Position numbers and translations under genes: made by a program | The notes under the pieces: generated by a model | Databases searched by the model: none | What the model was told of the DNA's origin: nothing | Seen by the model: only the letters and a program-made list of their open reading frames with translations | Part shown: in pieces, positions 9,452-19,671 of the stretch | How positions within the stretch are numbered: the stretch's first letter is position 1 | Layout: every line of letters starts with the position of its first letter | DNA from: Natronorubrum aibiense | GTDB taxonomy: Archaea; Halobacteriota; Halobacteria; Halobacteriales; Natrialbaceae | Assembly (NCBI RefSeq): GCF_009392895.1 | Contig: NZ_CP045488.1 | Span: 744,001-808,000, forward strand | Direction of reading: 5' to 3' | DNA: 64,000 nt

Positions 9452-9618
9452 CAGTTCGTACCACAGCAGTTCGCGCATTAAAGGTTCCAGCAGATTTCCT
9501 CGATTTGATTATACGATAACTACACTTGCTGACACGGATGTCTCGTATATGTATAACGTAATACTATTTGGAAACCGTCGAATCATGTCATTCGTCATAA
9601 CCGGCCGGAGAATGCAAA

Positions 9619-10602
9619 CTAGTCGTCGCTCGTTTTCGCTGGAGGTGTGTAGTCTCCGCCAACGGATTTCCCGAAAAACATCTCGCGAAGCGAGAGTTGG
9701 TAGTTTTGTTCCTGATAGGTTCGTTCGACTGCCTGGAAGTAATTGACCACCGTCACGAGCAACACGCCGCCGATCGTGTTTCCGAGAAGGACGGGGAGCA
9801 CGAATTCGAACGCACCCGTCGCGAGTGCCAATTCTCCTTGGAACACCAGAAACATCGCTTCGGTAGCGGAGACGACGACGTGGAAGAGATTACCAAGTGG
9901 AATTGCGAGAAATGCGATATAGATCATAAACAACCGTGACGTCGTATCCTGTGCCGCGTAATCCAGCCAGACTACTCCTGCGACGATAAAACCAGCAAAG
10001 ACGGCTTTGAAAAACAGGTCCCACCACGCCGTTGCAACGCCCTTTTCAGCGATACCAACCGCCGTTGTCATCACTTCCGGAGAGAATACTCCCGTTGACG
10101 CGAGGATAAACGCTCCCAGTGTTCCACCAGCGAGGTTTCCAATCAATACGATCGTCCAAACGGTGAGCAATGCTGGAACGCTTGCTAATCGCTCGAGAAC
10201 GAGTGCGACTGGTGGCAGTGTATTCTCAGTATACAGTTGGTAATCACCGAGAATGATGTAAATGAAGCCCAATGGATAGAGTAGCGCACTCGCAACTGGT
10301 GCACCACCGGTTGCATCCGTCAGAGAAGCGTAGATCATGAACGTGAGCGTGATCGCAAAGCCCGCAGCTAATGCGCTAAAAAACAGTTCTCGCGCGCCAG
10401 TCGAAATTTCTTCGTCTGCAGCAGCGACGATCCGATGAAAGATCTCATCCGATGAAAACCGATCGCGGACAACGGCACCGGCGGCCGGTGCGCCACTTCG
10501 TGATCGCTCGACGGCTTCCCGGATAGACTCGCCCTGCTCTGAGTCATCCGATACTGACGTATCCTGTGCGGACTCCCTGTGCTTTTGCTCACTGGCGTTC
10601 AT
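9619..10602 (-). CDS. formate/nitrite transporter family protein
   Basis: FNT (FocA/NirC-type) pentameric channel for small anions such as formate, nitrite or hydrosulfide. The 327-residue protein has a hydrophilic N-terminal extension (about 1-85) and six membrane spans from about residue 86. IGNLAGGTLGAF and LGNTIGG fit the two pseudo-symmetric FNT pore loops. The long extension and helix pattern are like the YfdC branch. No formate or nitrite enzyme is adjacent. Its upstream neighbour is an Lrp regulator on the same strand, 185 bases away. Confidence 0.88.
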   Translation of the reverse strand: MNASEQKHRESAQDTSVSDDSEQGESIREAVERSRSGAPAAGAVVRDRFSSDEIFHRIVAAADEEISTGARELFFSALAAGFAITLTFMIYASLTDATGGAPVASALLYPLGFIYIILGDYQLYTENTLPPVALVLERLASVPALLTVWTIVLIGNLAGGTLGAFILASTGVFSPEVMTTAVGIAEKGVATAWWDLFFKAVFAGFIVAGVVWLDYAAQDTTSRLFMIYIAFLAIPLGNLFHVVVSATEAMFLVFQGELALATGAFEFVLPVLLGNTIGGVLLVTVVNYFQAVERTYQEQNYQLSLREMFFGKSVGGDYTPPAKTSDD

Positions 10603-10786
10603 GCTGGCGGATTCGGGGTAGTTCGCATAAAGGTGTCGTCACACCGCTAAGAAACCCATCATTGATATTCCTGTTTTCGAACTCTCCGACTCACTCTCGG
10701 ATGATACTGTTCACTCGGAGAGTAAAGCAATTCGTTTCAACGATGCGTTTGCAAATACAAGTGTCTTACAAACGGATCTCAGAGTA

Positions 10787-11248
10787 TCACTCGTCACCGG
10801 TTTCCAGTTCGAACTGCGCGTTCTCAACGACGCTGTTGAGGACAACGCTGGTGTTCGACTGGTTGATATCAGGATCGGAAAGCAGTGTCTTGATTTTCTC
10901 GTTCATATCATCAGTGTCTTTGAACTTTCCGACGGCGATCACGTCGTAGTTCCCGGTCACTTCGTAGACGGAGACCATTTGTTTGTGTTCCTGAAGTGTC
11001 TCCGTGATCTCGGGAAGGGCACTCCCCTCAGCTTTGAGTTGCATAATCGCCGTCACGTCGTACCCCGCCTTGTCGTAATTAACGACCGGTGCGTATCCCT
11101 CGATTACGCCTTCCTCCTCGAGATCGGAGAGGTGGTTCGAAATAGTTGTAACAGAAACATCCAGTTCCTCGGCAAGACTCCGCAGGCTCGCTCGTCCATT
11201 TCCAAGTAACGCGTTAACCAGATCCGAATCGAGATGTTCATACGTCAT
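10787..11248 (-). CDS. Lrp/AsnC family transcriptional regulator
   Basis: A 153-residue regulator with an N-terminal winged HTH ([20 protein letters not shown], recognition helix [19 protein letters not shown]) and a C-terminal RAM/ligand domain (residues about 65-145, with [13 protein letters not shown]). Such proteins form octamers and respond to amino acids or, in haloarchaea, to nutrient and redox cues. Start ATG 11248-11246. It may control the FNT gene downstream on the same strand, but the gap makes an operon uncertain. Confidence 0.92.
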   Translation of the reverse strand: MTYEHLDSDLVNALLGNGRASLRSLAEELDVSVTTISNHLSDLEEEGVIEGYAPVVNYDKAGYDVTAIMQLKAEGSALPEITETLQEHKQMVSVYEVTGNYDVIAVGKFKDTDDMNEKIKTLLSDPDINQSNTSVVLNSVVENAQFELETGDE

Positions 11249-11455
11249 ATAATTCTCTACTCTCTACATATATTAGACTATTTCGAACAGTAGATTCGAA
11301 ATGTACGATAAAAAATTGCTGTCTTTTTGCAATGGTTCCGTCGCTAACGCGAAGACGCTTTATAATTATACATATTTTGACTGTTTTATTTGTACTAAAA
11401 ACATCGGTGGATTTTAATGAAGGGCAGATCTGTTACGCTCATCAAGGACGTTCTC

Positions 11456-12811
11456 TCACCACTCAGAGAGCGCATCGGATCCATGGAACCACATCAAAAT
11501 CACGAGGAAGGATGTGACACCAGTCAGCGCGAACGCACCACCGATGTAAAATACTGATGCCATACTCACCTCGTACATGAGCCAACCACCGAGTAACGGT
11601 GCGATGACGCTTCCTGGTCGCCAAATAAGTTCGCGAATCCCGAAACTCGAGGCGACGCCACCATCGTCGGTCCCTTCGTCAGCAAACAGCGCCATACTCG
11701 CGGGTTCACGGAAACTGTCTGCGATACCCAGCAATCCTGAGAGCGCAACCAATGGAAGAAATGCCGGAGAAACGTTGCCGAATAACGTGAGTTGAGCCGG
11801 CACTGTCTCGAGCGGCAGCCACGCAGGAAGCGTTGCACTCGCCATCGCTGCTGGGAGGACCACGGAGAGCTCTGCAGGGAAGCCAAGTACGGTTCCAATC
11901 GCTGGTGAAAACGGAACAGCTAGCGCGATTAGACCGTATGCTGCTCCCCCAGCGAAGACGAACACCGCTCGTCCGTAGCTATCCGAAAGCCGTCCTGTGA
12001 AGGGCTGACAGCACATATTGGTAAACTTCTCGGCAACCACGGTGAGCGCAACTGCGAGACCACCGTAGGCCAAGCCACCTTCGGCTGCGGAGACACCAGC
12101 GAAGATCGGTACCCACGTTCGCACGAGTGTGACCGAAAATGCGTACTGGAAGCGAAAACTCGAGAGTGTGAGTATTCGACGGTTGAGCGCCAGACCGGTA
12201 AATGGAAATCCGTGGATGCGCGTCTCATCCGGCTCAAGGTAAACGACTGTCCCAGCCCATGCGACGAGCACGATCCCGACGATGATCGAAAAAATATGGC
12301 CGAAGCCAAACGCCTCATAGAGCGTTCCCGCGCTAAGGCTCCCGATGATGGAGGCGGCAAAGCTCGCTGCGTTGGCCTTGCCGATGTAGTTCGCTCGAGT
12401 CCCGGCGTCGGCAAGCTGTCCGACGAGTGAGAGTGTCATCAATCCGGTTCCCGTAACGACGATTCCTTGCAGCCCTCGAATCGCGATAAACGACGCACTT
12501 GAATCGACGATTGGAAACAGTGCATAGACGACGATACCGATTCCAAGGATTACGAGCAACACGGTCCGTTTGTCGAATCGGTCGCCGGCCCACGCAACAG
12601 GAACAACAGCGAGTGTCTGGGCGAAAGTAAACCCTGTCGCGTAGAGGCCAACGATGAGTCCGGCACCGATCGTCAACCCCAGGATCGTCGTGTCGGTCGG
12701 CTCGAGCGTATTGATATAGTACGGCAAGAGCGTGATCAGCGTGACAAAACCGAACCCCTCTGCGAACCGAGCAAGATAAAGCGACCAGAACTGCAGGCGT
12801 TCCTTGTTCAC
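11456..12811 (-). CDS. MFS family transporter
   Basis: Major facilitator superfamily permease of about 451 residues with twelve hydrophobic segments. Loop 2-3 carries AWAGDRFDKR, the MFS motif A equivalent, and loop 8-9 carries GRLSDSYGR, its second-half repeat. The frame is open to 12904, but the sequence before VNKERLQFWSLY is not membrane-like, and GTG 12811-12809 has an AAAGG-type ribosome site just upstream, so I start there. Substrate unknown; drug-efflux type is the usual annotation. Confidence 0.85.
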   Translation of the reverse strand: MNKERLQFWSLYLARFAEGFGFVTLITLLPYYINTLEPTDTTILGLTIGAGLIVGLYATGFTFAQTLAVVPVAWAGDRFDKRTVLLVILGIGIVVYALFPIVDSSASFIAIRGLQGIVVTGTGLMTLSLVGQLADAGTRANYIGKANAASFAASIIGSLSAGTLYEAFGFGHIFSIIVGIVLVAWAGTVVYLEPDETRIHGFPFTGLALNRRILTLSSFRFQYAFSVTLVRTWVPIFAGVSAAEGGLAYGGLAVALTVVAEKFTNMCCQPFTGRLSDSYGRAVFVFAGGAAYGLIALAVPFSPAIGTVLGFPAELSVVLPAAMASATLPAWLPLETVPAQLTLFGNVSPAFLPLVALSGLLGIADSFREPASMALFADEGTDDGGVASSFGIRELIWRPGSVIAPLLGGWLMYEVSMASVFYIGGAFALTGVTSFLVILMWFHGSDALSEW

Positions 12812-13492
12812 GGCGTACCTTTCAAATATGGGGAAAAGGCGTTTCGAAACGACGAATATACACTGTAGGGTCTGCTCCGTTCGACTCTGCACACTTGTCC
12901 GCACGGATTTTAGACACTCTTTCTCCTACCTGTTGTACTTCTACCGTCTTTCGCTGGTCTGCCGCTCTTGTACTCTCTCTTCTTACGATGTCAGGGTCGT
13001 GTGGCTGAGGATTCCGTACTCCACTCAAAATCTTTGAGTAGAGTCGGCGACATACTGTCACTAATCATATAACTATCTCTGACCTGTATGCGTGGTTCGA
13101 CTGTGAACTAGCCTGTTGGCGGAACTGACGGGCGCCGCTCCGCTCGTGCTCGTCACGATTCTCTTGGTCATCGTGTATGGGTCCGATCAACTCGCCAATC
13201 GAGATATCCAAGACTGTGAGGCTGTCTGCCTCGAGTCGACGCAGCGTGATCGCTGACCTCGAGTACACCCACCATCGACGAGGTCCGGGGATGGTGACGA
13301 GACTGATGACAGCCTCAAGGCAGAGTCACTCAGACGACCCATCAGTGAGTGCAAAAACGATGAGCTATCCGCTGTATATCATTTTTCGACTGTTAATGTT
13401 AGTGTCACTCTGTCGGCGATACCACAGTCGACTCGACGTGACGATCATATCTTGGCAGAACTCGATGGAGACGATCACGCTATCAATATGTT
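12812..13492. other. gene-free stretch with a palindrome
   Basis: No gene supported. A palindrome ACTCAAA-ATC-TTTGAGT at 13023-13039 could be an operator or a terminator. A short plus-strand hydrophobic frame near 13112-13230 has no start and stops soon, and may be a gene relic. Confidence 0.35.
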
Positions 13493-15064
13493 CTACTCGT
13501 ATTCGAACACGCGGGCCATCCCCCGTTCCAAGTGATAGACGTTATGACAATGGAACAGCCAGTCTCCAGGGTTGTCCGCCACGAAATCGAACGTCACCTG
13601 ATCGCCGTGAGGTGCGACGAGAACGGTGTCCTTGACCGCGTCGCCCACCTGGAAGAAGTGACCGTGCAGGTGCATCGGATGGATCGCTGGACTGCGGTTT
13701 ACCATCTGCACTCGCACGTGCTCTCCTTCACTGATTTCGAACGGGTCGGCATCAGGATACGGCTCGCCATCGATGGTCCACGCGCCGGCGTCAGTGCCAC
13801 CCATCATTCCGCCCGACAGCGTGAGATCGAACGTCCGATCCGGACTGTCGCTGAGATCAAGCGGTTCGAGGGCCTCGAGATCGCTGTACTCGAGTTCTCG
13901 GCCATCGAACTGCGGTCGCTCGGCGGAGCCGTCGTCGGATCCGTCTTCGTAGCGCAGTCTCGCTTCCGCGGGGGCCTCGGAGCCGACGACAGGTTCTGCG
14001 ACGATGGCCCACTCACCGGGTGAGTCGGCCTCGAGGATTGCGTCGTAGCGCTCGCCCATGCTCATGACGAATGAATCTACGTCGACGGGTTCGACCGGTC
14101 GCCCGTCAGCGTGTGTGACGGACAGTGAGTGGCCGCCGATGCCGACGCGATAGGTCGTGGCGCTGCTTGGATTGATGAACCGCAGACGAACGCGTTCGCC
14201 TTCTTCGACGTCGAACACCGGTGGGTCCGACGGGAGCTGACCGTTAACGAGCAGTCCCTCGTACGGCGGTCGCTGACCCGTCATTTGACTTCCGGGTCCC
14301 ATACCATCACCCGGTCCGCGACCGCCCCCAGGTCCACCACTACCGGGCCCCATGCCACCGTCGTTTCCGTTTGGTCTGTTGCTTGGTCCCATGCCGCTTC
14401 CGGGACCCGTTCCGTCACCATCTCCGCTTGGTCCGCCGCTGGGACCTATTCCGTCACTGCCCAGTGGCGCTTCGATCGAGTCCAGTGCCGGCTCCTCCGT
14501 AAGATGGTCGTCGAACTGCAACGTGTATTCGCGGTCGAACTCAACGTGTGGCGACTCTTCCTCGACAATTAGGGGGCCGTAGAGTCCCCTGTCGAGTTGC
14601 AACCCGACGTGGCTGTGGTAGACGTATGTCCCTGCCGGTGACGCCTCGTATTCATACTCGAACGTCTCGTCCGCCGAGATGGGTTCTTGCGTGACGTCCG
14701 GAACGCCATCCATCGAGTTTGGAACAGGAACGCCGTGCCAGTGAATCGTCGTCTCCTCGGGCAACTGGTTCTCGAGCGAGACGCGCAGCGTCTCCCCTTC
14801 GCTGACTCGGAGCTCCGGGCCGGGGAATTGCTCGTCGTACACCCACGTCTCGAGGCTCTCGTCCATCCCGACATCGATCTCCGCGCTGGAGGCGACTAAC
14901 GGTTGTTCCTGTGTGTCCTCGTCGTCCTCCTGTGCGGTCTGCTGAAGTGCGGCCACTCTGATTCCGGTCCCGCCTGAGAGTCCCGCCATTCCGAACAGCG
15001 TCGCGCCGCTGACACGCAACGCCTGCCGTCGCGGAACGGTTTGTTCGTGTTCGTTGTCGTCCAT
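13493..15064 (-). CDS. multicopper oxidase with Gly/Met-rich insert
   Basis: Secreted copper oxidase (laccase/CueO/nitrite-reductase-like cupredoxin domains), about 523 residues. A Tat signal is visible (RRQALRVSGATLFGMAGL). Copper ligands are TIHWHG and YHSHVG in domain 1, HPMHLHGHF and HCHNVYHLERGM near the C-terminus, giving a complete trinuclear centre and a T1 site with axial Met. A low-complexity Gly/Pro/Ser/Met insert of about 55 residues sits between domains 1 and 2 (plus-strand 14285-14455). Start ATG 15064 (15067 is an equal alternative). Substrate could be Cu(I), phenols or Fe(II). Confidence 0.9.
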   Translation of the reverse strand: MDDNEHEQTVPRRQALRVSGATLFGMAGLSGGTGIRVAALQQTAQEDDEDTQEQPLVASSAEIDVGMDESLETWVYDEQFPGPELRVSEGETLRVSLENQLPEETTIHWHGVPVPNSMDGVPDVTQEPISADETFEYEYEASPAGTYVYHSHVGLQLDRGLYGPLIVEEESPHVEFDREYTLQFDDHLTEEPALDSIEAPLGSDGIGPSGGPSGDGDGTGPGSGMGPSNRPNGNDGGMGPGSGGPGGGRGPGDGMGPGSQMTGQRPPYEGLLVNGQLPSDPPVFDVEEGERVRLRFINPSSATTYRVGIGGHSLSVTHADGRPVEPVDVDSFVMSMGERYDAILEADSPGEWAIVAEPVVGSEAPAEARLRYEDGSDDGSAERPQFDGRELEYSDLEALEPLDLSDSPDRTFDLTLSGGMMGGTDAGAWTIDGEPYPDADPFEISEGEHVRVQMVNRSPAIHPMHLHGHFFQVGDAVKDTVLVAPHGDQVTFDFVADNPGDWLFHCHNVYHLERGMARVFEYE

Positions 15065-15996
15065 CATGGAATGTCCTATAACGGCATGAAAAACAGGAGC
15101 GCATGCGTATGACGGCACGCTCCCTGATCCGCGATTGGTACCGTGACTCTGGAATCGGACCGGAACCCACCGACAGGGGCGCTCGTGTGCTTACTCGAGT
15201 GGCGGGATAGCAGATTGTCTCTGGTCAGACAGTCTATATCCGATGCTGAACCACCGTTACGCAGGGCTGTCACCGACTCGCCGACGCTGTACCACTCGTT
15301 GAACGGTAGTCTCTTCCGCACCGACGGTGTGGGAATTCGATGCCCGCGAATTGGAGTGGAGCGATCCCGCAGACATAGAGGACTTAGCTTCTATTGGCGT
15401 ACCATCGTACCGGCCGAGTTCGAACGAGTACGGCAGCGTCGCTCGTCTGAGGACCTCGAGAGACAGGCCCTCGTGGCCAATGATCCTAATTGCACCCAGT
15501 GCCGGCGCGCGAATGCTGGCAAGATTTGAGGACAGAGACGAACTTGACGACGGTATCGAGGAGTGGTCTCCCGGACAATTCTACCTTACACAAGAGGTGA
15601 ACACACTTCTTGATCTATGAATTATATAAAATTTGATATAATTTTGTCGCGTCTCTGTCGGAATCTTCTCCCAGTGGAGACCAGATTGCAATACTGCCTG
15701 GTATAGGCGTTCATATCGTCAAAATATCTATTTTTGTCATTTGTCCACGCAGATCGGGTATCCACGAAAATTGCATGGACAGGAGTGTCCATGCAAAATC
15801 GCATGACTGGAACGCTGTCCACGCAAAAATATGGTCCGAAACCAACTAGTATACACTGGGTTCCATCCGCAAAACGATGCAAGGACAGGCAATCTGGATA
15901 GGATATCTAATATCGGCACTTATATCAGTCTTCTTATACACTTTTCTATAGATTGAATGAGGACAACAGATCAAATTCATACACTTTCATTTATTG
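15065..15996. other. AT-rich accessory spacer
   Basis: A 0.9-kb stretch without a gene I can defend. A 98-codon plus-strand frame from GTG 15327 to 15620 has no recognisable similarity. From 15620 base composition becomes strongly AT-rich. A perfect 11-bp inverted repeat TTGCATGGACA/TGTCCATGCAA at 15771-15796 is followed by a related GTCCACGCAAAAA at 15817-15829 and preceded by TTTGTCCACGCAG at 15739-15751. Confidence 0.4.
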
Positions 15997-16170
15997 GGCT
16001 CTGGTGAATTGCTAGATGACAGCGACCTTCGGAGAGTACTCACATTTCCCGAGTCGTCACGCTGGAACAATGTTGACTCCAACCTCGAAGATTCTGGCAG
16101 TGACGAAGCGGATAGACACTCTCACAACACCCTTGAAACACGAGAGCCTGACACTGTTTGACTATCTGTC
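15997..16170 (+). repeat. diverged copy of the MITE-like element
   Basis: Starts GGCTCTGGTGAATTGCTAG and matches, in the same order and with many substitutions, the 180-bp element at 21501-21680 on the minus strand; conserved stretches include GTCACGCTGGAAC and CAGTGACGAAGCGG. The far terminal repeat is not recognisable, so this copy is truncated or decayed. It lies just upstream of the interrupted reader gene. Confidence 0.6.
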
Positions 16171-16248
16171 AAAGCAGTTTGATGTTTGTTCTTTTGATCG
16201 GTTGTTTAACAGGATTTATGATAAACTGCTGTCTCGTGTTACAAAAGA

Positions 16249-17310
16249 ATGACAAACGAGCGCCGAATGTCTACCGTTCGGTTCTACGGAGGGATTGAGG
16301 AGCGCTTGGATATTTTCACGGATCTACTCTCGCACCTCGTACAATCTACCGAGAACGACGAAGGAGTACCACGACACGAGGTCGTTGACTGGATAATCGC
16401 CAACACAAATGCAAAGAATCCTGATTCGGTTGCGGATCGCTTGAATTTCATCGAGGAACTCGGCCTCATCGAGGACCAAGACGGCACATACTCCTGTACA
16501 CGAACCGGTCGCTGCTATCTCAGGGAGCGAGATCCGATCGTCCTGTACAACGCGCTTCGCACGAGCATCAAGGGCTTCGATACAATCCTCCGTGCGTTAG
16601 CTCTCGAGCCCAGAACCGACGAGGACCTCATGGAACTGCTCGTTGGCGAGTTCGAAGAGTGTCAGATGGAGACGCCAGGCGTGGTGACACGCCATCGCAA
16701 GTGGTTGCAGATGATCGGCTACGTGGAGCGGACAGACGATCACAACCATCTCACTGAAGCCGGTGAGGCAGTTGCCGAACAACTCCATGGGCTCTCTGCT
16801 GTAGAGCTAGAGCCCGGCTCAACCTACCACCGTCAGACCCTCCACACAGAATACGGCGGCAGCATCCAGGGCGGAATCGCGCCCTCGAGAGACGAACCCG
16901 TCGTCTTTCTCTTCACTGGTGGCACCGGAGAAGCACACGGCTATTAGGACGAGATCCGCCCGGACGGGACCGTGATCTACACCGGAGAAGGGCAGGTCGG
17001 CGACATGGAAATGAAACGCGGGAACCGCGCAATTCGAAGCCACCTCGAGCACGGACGGGAACTGCACTTCTTCACGATGGAAACCGAGGGTGTGCAGTAT
17101 GTTGGCCAGTTCATGTATGCCGGCCACTTTTTCGAGGAAATCCCCGATTCGGAGGGCAACGCTCGCGAAGGGATCCGATTCAAACTCGCACCGATCACAA
17201 CCGATCAGACCAGCCATCAACCAACGGCCACAGACGACCGACCCTCGAGAAACTCCGATCTTCGCCAGTTCACCGACCCGACAGTCTATCGGGTGCCCGT
17301 GAAGTCATAG
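16249..17310 (+). pseudogene. wHTH + SRA/SBD-like modified-DNA reader, broken by one TAG
   Basis: One frame runs from ATG 16249 to the stop at 17308-17310 with a single in-frame TAG at 16945-16947 (context HGY-stop-DEIRPDG). The N-terminal 185 residues contain two winged-helix segments like those in haloarchaeal restriction proteins. The rest (YHRQTLHTEYGGSIQGGI, YTGEGQVGDMEM, GNRAIRSHLEHG, YVGQF) matches the SRA/sulfur-binding-like domain found before the HNH nuclease in ScoMcrA-type modification-dependent enzymes. No HNH motif follows. Either a recent nonsense mutant or two polypeptides; readthrough is unlikely in a haloarchaeon. A defence or regulatory role is inferred. Confidence 0.75.
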
Positions 17311-17335
17311 CCGTATCATCCGACAGTAAATAGTG

Positions 17336-18448
17336 TTACTTTGATCTGCGAGTTTTGAGCCATGGTTCTCCGGGTAAATGACTGCCACCAATCTCAATTA
17401 CACGGAGTTTATGAGCAAGTAAATAGATTGTTAGTGCGCCAATGATGGTCGCAGGAGTCGTGGCGAGATGCCAGATGATCATAGAATCAACCGCGTAGCC
17501 CATCGATTCCAGTGTCTCACGGAAGTCTTGAAGGATTGCAAATACTGTTGGATGGGTAACGTAGATTCCTACCGCATAAGTCCCCCAAGTAGGAAGCGAC
17601 GTATCGGCAAAAAGCGTCGGTCGTGAAAGTAGAAACAGGAACAGCGAAGTGCTTAGCAGCGCGGTGGAAATCCCGTAACTTGGTGCATAGACGTATGAGC
17701 CGAATGGTTCGCCACGGAGGAGATAGCCTAGGGCATAGAACTCAATAAATTGTAATACGATGAATAAGCTAACAAAACCAAGAAGGAGTCGGCCTTTTTT
17801 CTTGGATGGTTCCCAGCTTCGTACGCAAATAGTATAACCCAAACTGGTGTAAAAAAAGCCGAAGAAGAGGGCGTCTCGAATTTCAAATGGGATGTCCACG
17901 AACATCGTGTAAGTCGCACCGAGGAGCCCAACAAGATGAAAGCACAGCGCAACTGGTAACACGTAACTCGGTTTTCCAATCACAGTGACGAAGGAAACGA
18001 AGAGGAGTGAAAAGAGTAGGGCGGGAAGAAACCAAAGAATCTCGGAAACCGACGTGCCGTAGTATAGTAATTCGACTGGGTCAAGGAACTCGGTAATGCT
18101 GCTGACGGTGGTAGCTCGAAGCGACTGATCGGCAAACTTCGCTTGAACTAGCTGACCTCCGAGAAACGTCGGAGCGGCGAGTACGAGTCCAAAGAGGTAG
18201 AGAGAGGTAAGTTTGACAATTCGCTCGGGGAGGTACTTAATGGGATTGTGGTGGGCAGTTTTGGGCGCAAAAAAGTATCCCGATGTAAGAAAGAAGAAGG
18301 GAACGGCGAACCGTGAGATTGTCTTAGTTCCGAAGTTTATCATATTTCCATAAGCATTAATTCTCTGAAACGGATCGGTGTGTATTAGCACGACGAATAC
18401 TATCGCAATAATTCTCATTGCATCGATACTGTAGATCCGACTGGCCAT
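17336..18448 (-). CDS. acyltransferase 3 family membrane protein
   Basis: OafA/YrhL-type integral membrane acyltransferase of 370 residues with about ten hydrophobic helices; such enzymes O-acetylate surface sugars or lipids. The N-terminus SIDAMRIIAIVFVVLIH carries the family signature including the motif His. Convergent with the broken reader gene, 25 bases apart, and set in an AT-richer region, so horizontal transfer is plausible. Start ATG 18448-18446. Substrate unknown. Confidence 0.82.
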   Translation of the reverse strand: MASRIYSIDAMRIIAIVFVVLIHTDPFQRINAYGNMINFGTKTISRFAVPFFFLTSGYFFAPKTAHHNPIKYLPERIVKLTSLYLFGLVLAAPTFLGGQLVQAKFADQSLRATTVSSITEFLDPVELLYYGTSVSEILWFLPALLFSLLFVSFVTVIGKPSYVLPVALCFHLVGLLGATYTMFVDIPFEIRDALFFGFFYTSLGYTICVRSWEPSKKKGRLLLGFVSLFIVLQFIEFYALGYLLRGEPFGSYVYAPSYGISTALLSTSLFLFLLSRPTLFADTSLPTWGTYAVGIYVTHPTVFAILQDFRETLESMGYAVDSMIIWHLATTPATIIGALTIYLLAHKLRVIEIGGSHLPGEPWLKTRRSK

Positions 18449-19671
18449 TATTGGGGCTAGGTAGAGGTTAGTAATGACCGTTTTGAACTATATGGATCTG
18501 AAGAATCACTAGATAACACTGGTCTTCGGGGTGAGATTGGACGGCTTGAGGCGATACTCTGGAAATGTTTTACCCATATTTTGAACCGTCGGTTTTTATG
18601 ACTTACTAGAGTTGTTACTGGTACAAGCTGCTAGAATAGTTGATAATCTGCCAACACTCTCAAGAAATGCCTTCCGTCAATTAATATCAATCCGACAGGC
18701 ATCTGGGTGATGTGTTTTTCAGCTATTGCCAGTGATTGCCATTTCGAGTGCGTCGATTGCTTTGTGAGGTTTGACGTCGTGTTCCAGGAGCGGTTGGCGG
18801 TAACTGTCACGCATGTTCGGCAAGCACGGGGGCAGCGGCTACACAATATGCGATGTATAGACGTTCGAGAAATATTCAGTGAATATGAATATTACCAGAG
18901 TCAACAGACAGTTCTGACTTGCTCAGAATCAGGATAAAATTGATAATGAATAAGTCATGTGATTTTTGTGTCGCGCTGCATCACACGACATCCTCTCTCA
19001 TCTGAGTCAACCAACCACCATCTATCCACTCCCGGCGGCCACACCGCCCATCCGGGAAGTATCTCTCAAGTCGCAGTTATTGGTCCTTGAGTGTATCGAC
19101 GGTTTCCTTTGGTCTGACCTCGTACTCCAGGAGCGGTTGGCGGCCAGCTTCCACGCACGCTCAGCAAGTTGGGGATCGATGTCCTCGTCACGAACGGAGA
19201 ACTCAGTCAGTATGACGCCAATCAGGTGATCTTCTTGGCGTTGTTCTGTAGATATCAAGGTATCTGGCCGCAGCTTTGTATTTAAAATGCAGCACAAAAA
19301 ACGCCGGCCAGAAGCCAACGTCGGTGCTCCCCATCCAATGGTGGTGTGTCAATCGAATGGATGATCAGAGATCACACGTTGATGGCTATTGACAGTGGAA
19401 TGATCTCTTCACTGGCGGTGATCTGATGTTTCATGTCGATGGAAATGTCAGCAGCGACAGTACCCATCATCCTGCCAGTTGGACAATTCGAGCAATCCAA
19501 ATTAAGTCTATTGGCCATCAGAGGAAGTCAATCTCTGGAGAGTGAGATAAAATATACGATATCCTACTAACAAAAGGGGTTTGATATGGGATCTTGGACA
19601 TCAACTGCCCAACGGAACCTCGCGAACAGACAGGAAGATTTCGAGAGTAGTGATCTTAATCGAAATTCGGA
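18449..19671. other. decayed region with two relic copies of one gene tail
   Basis: No intact gene in 1.2 kb. On the minus strand, 18700-18860 and 19075-19240 encode matching C-terminal tails (LLEHDVKPHKAIDALE and LLEYEVRPKETVDTLK) preceded by AERAW...AANR in the second copy with a frameshift in between. A third relic near 19330-19370 shares GGTGGTGTGTCAATCGAA and GATCAGAGA with 1122-1152. Confidence 0.5.

Noticed and set aside
13065-13268. A 67-codon minus-strand frame
   Set aside because: Composition and lack of start signals argue against coding; no similarity seen.
15327-15620. A 97-residue plus-strand frame starting GTG
   Set aside because: No recognised family, no clear ribosome site, and its middle part is unlike haloarchaeal protein. 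It may be a relic.
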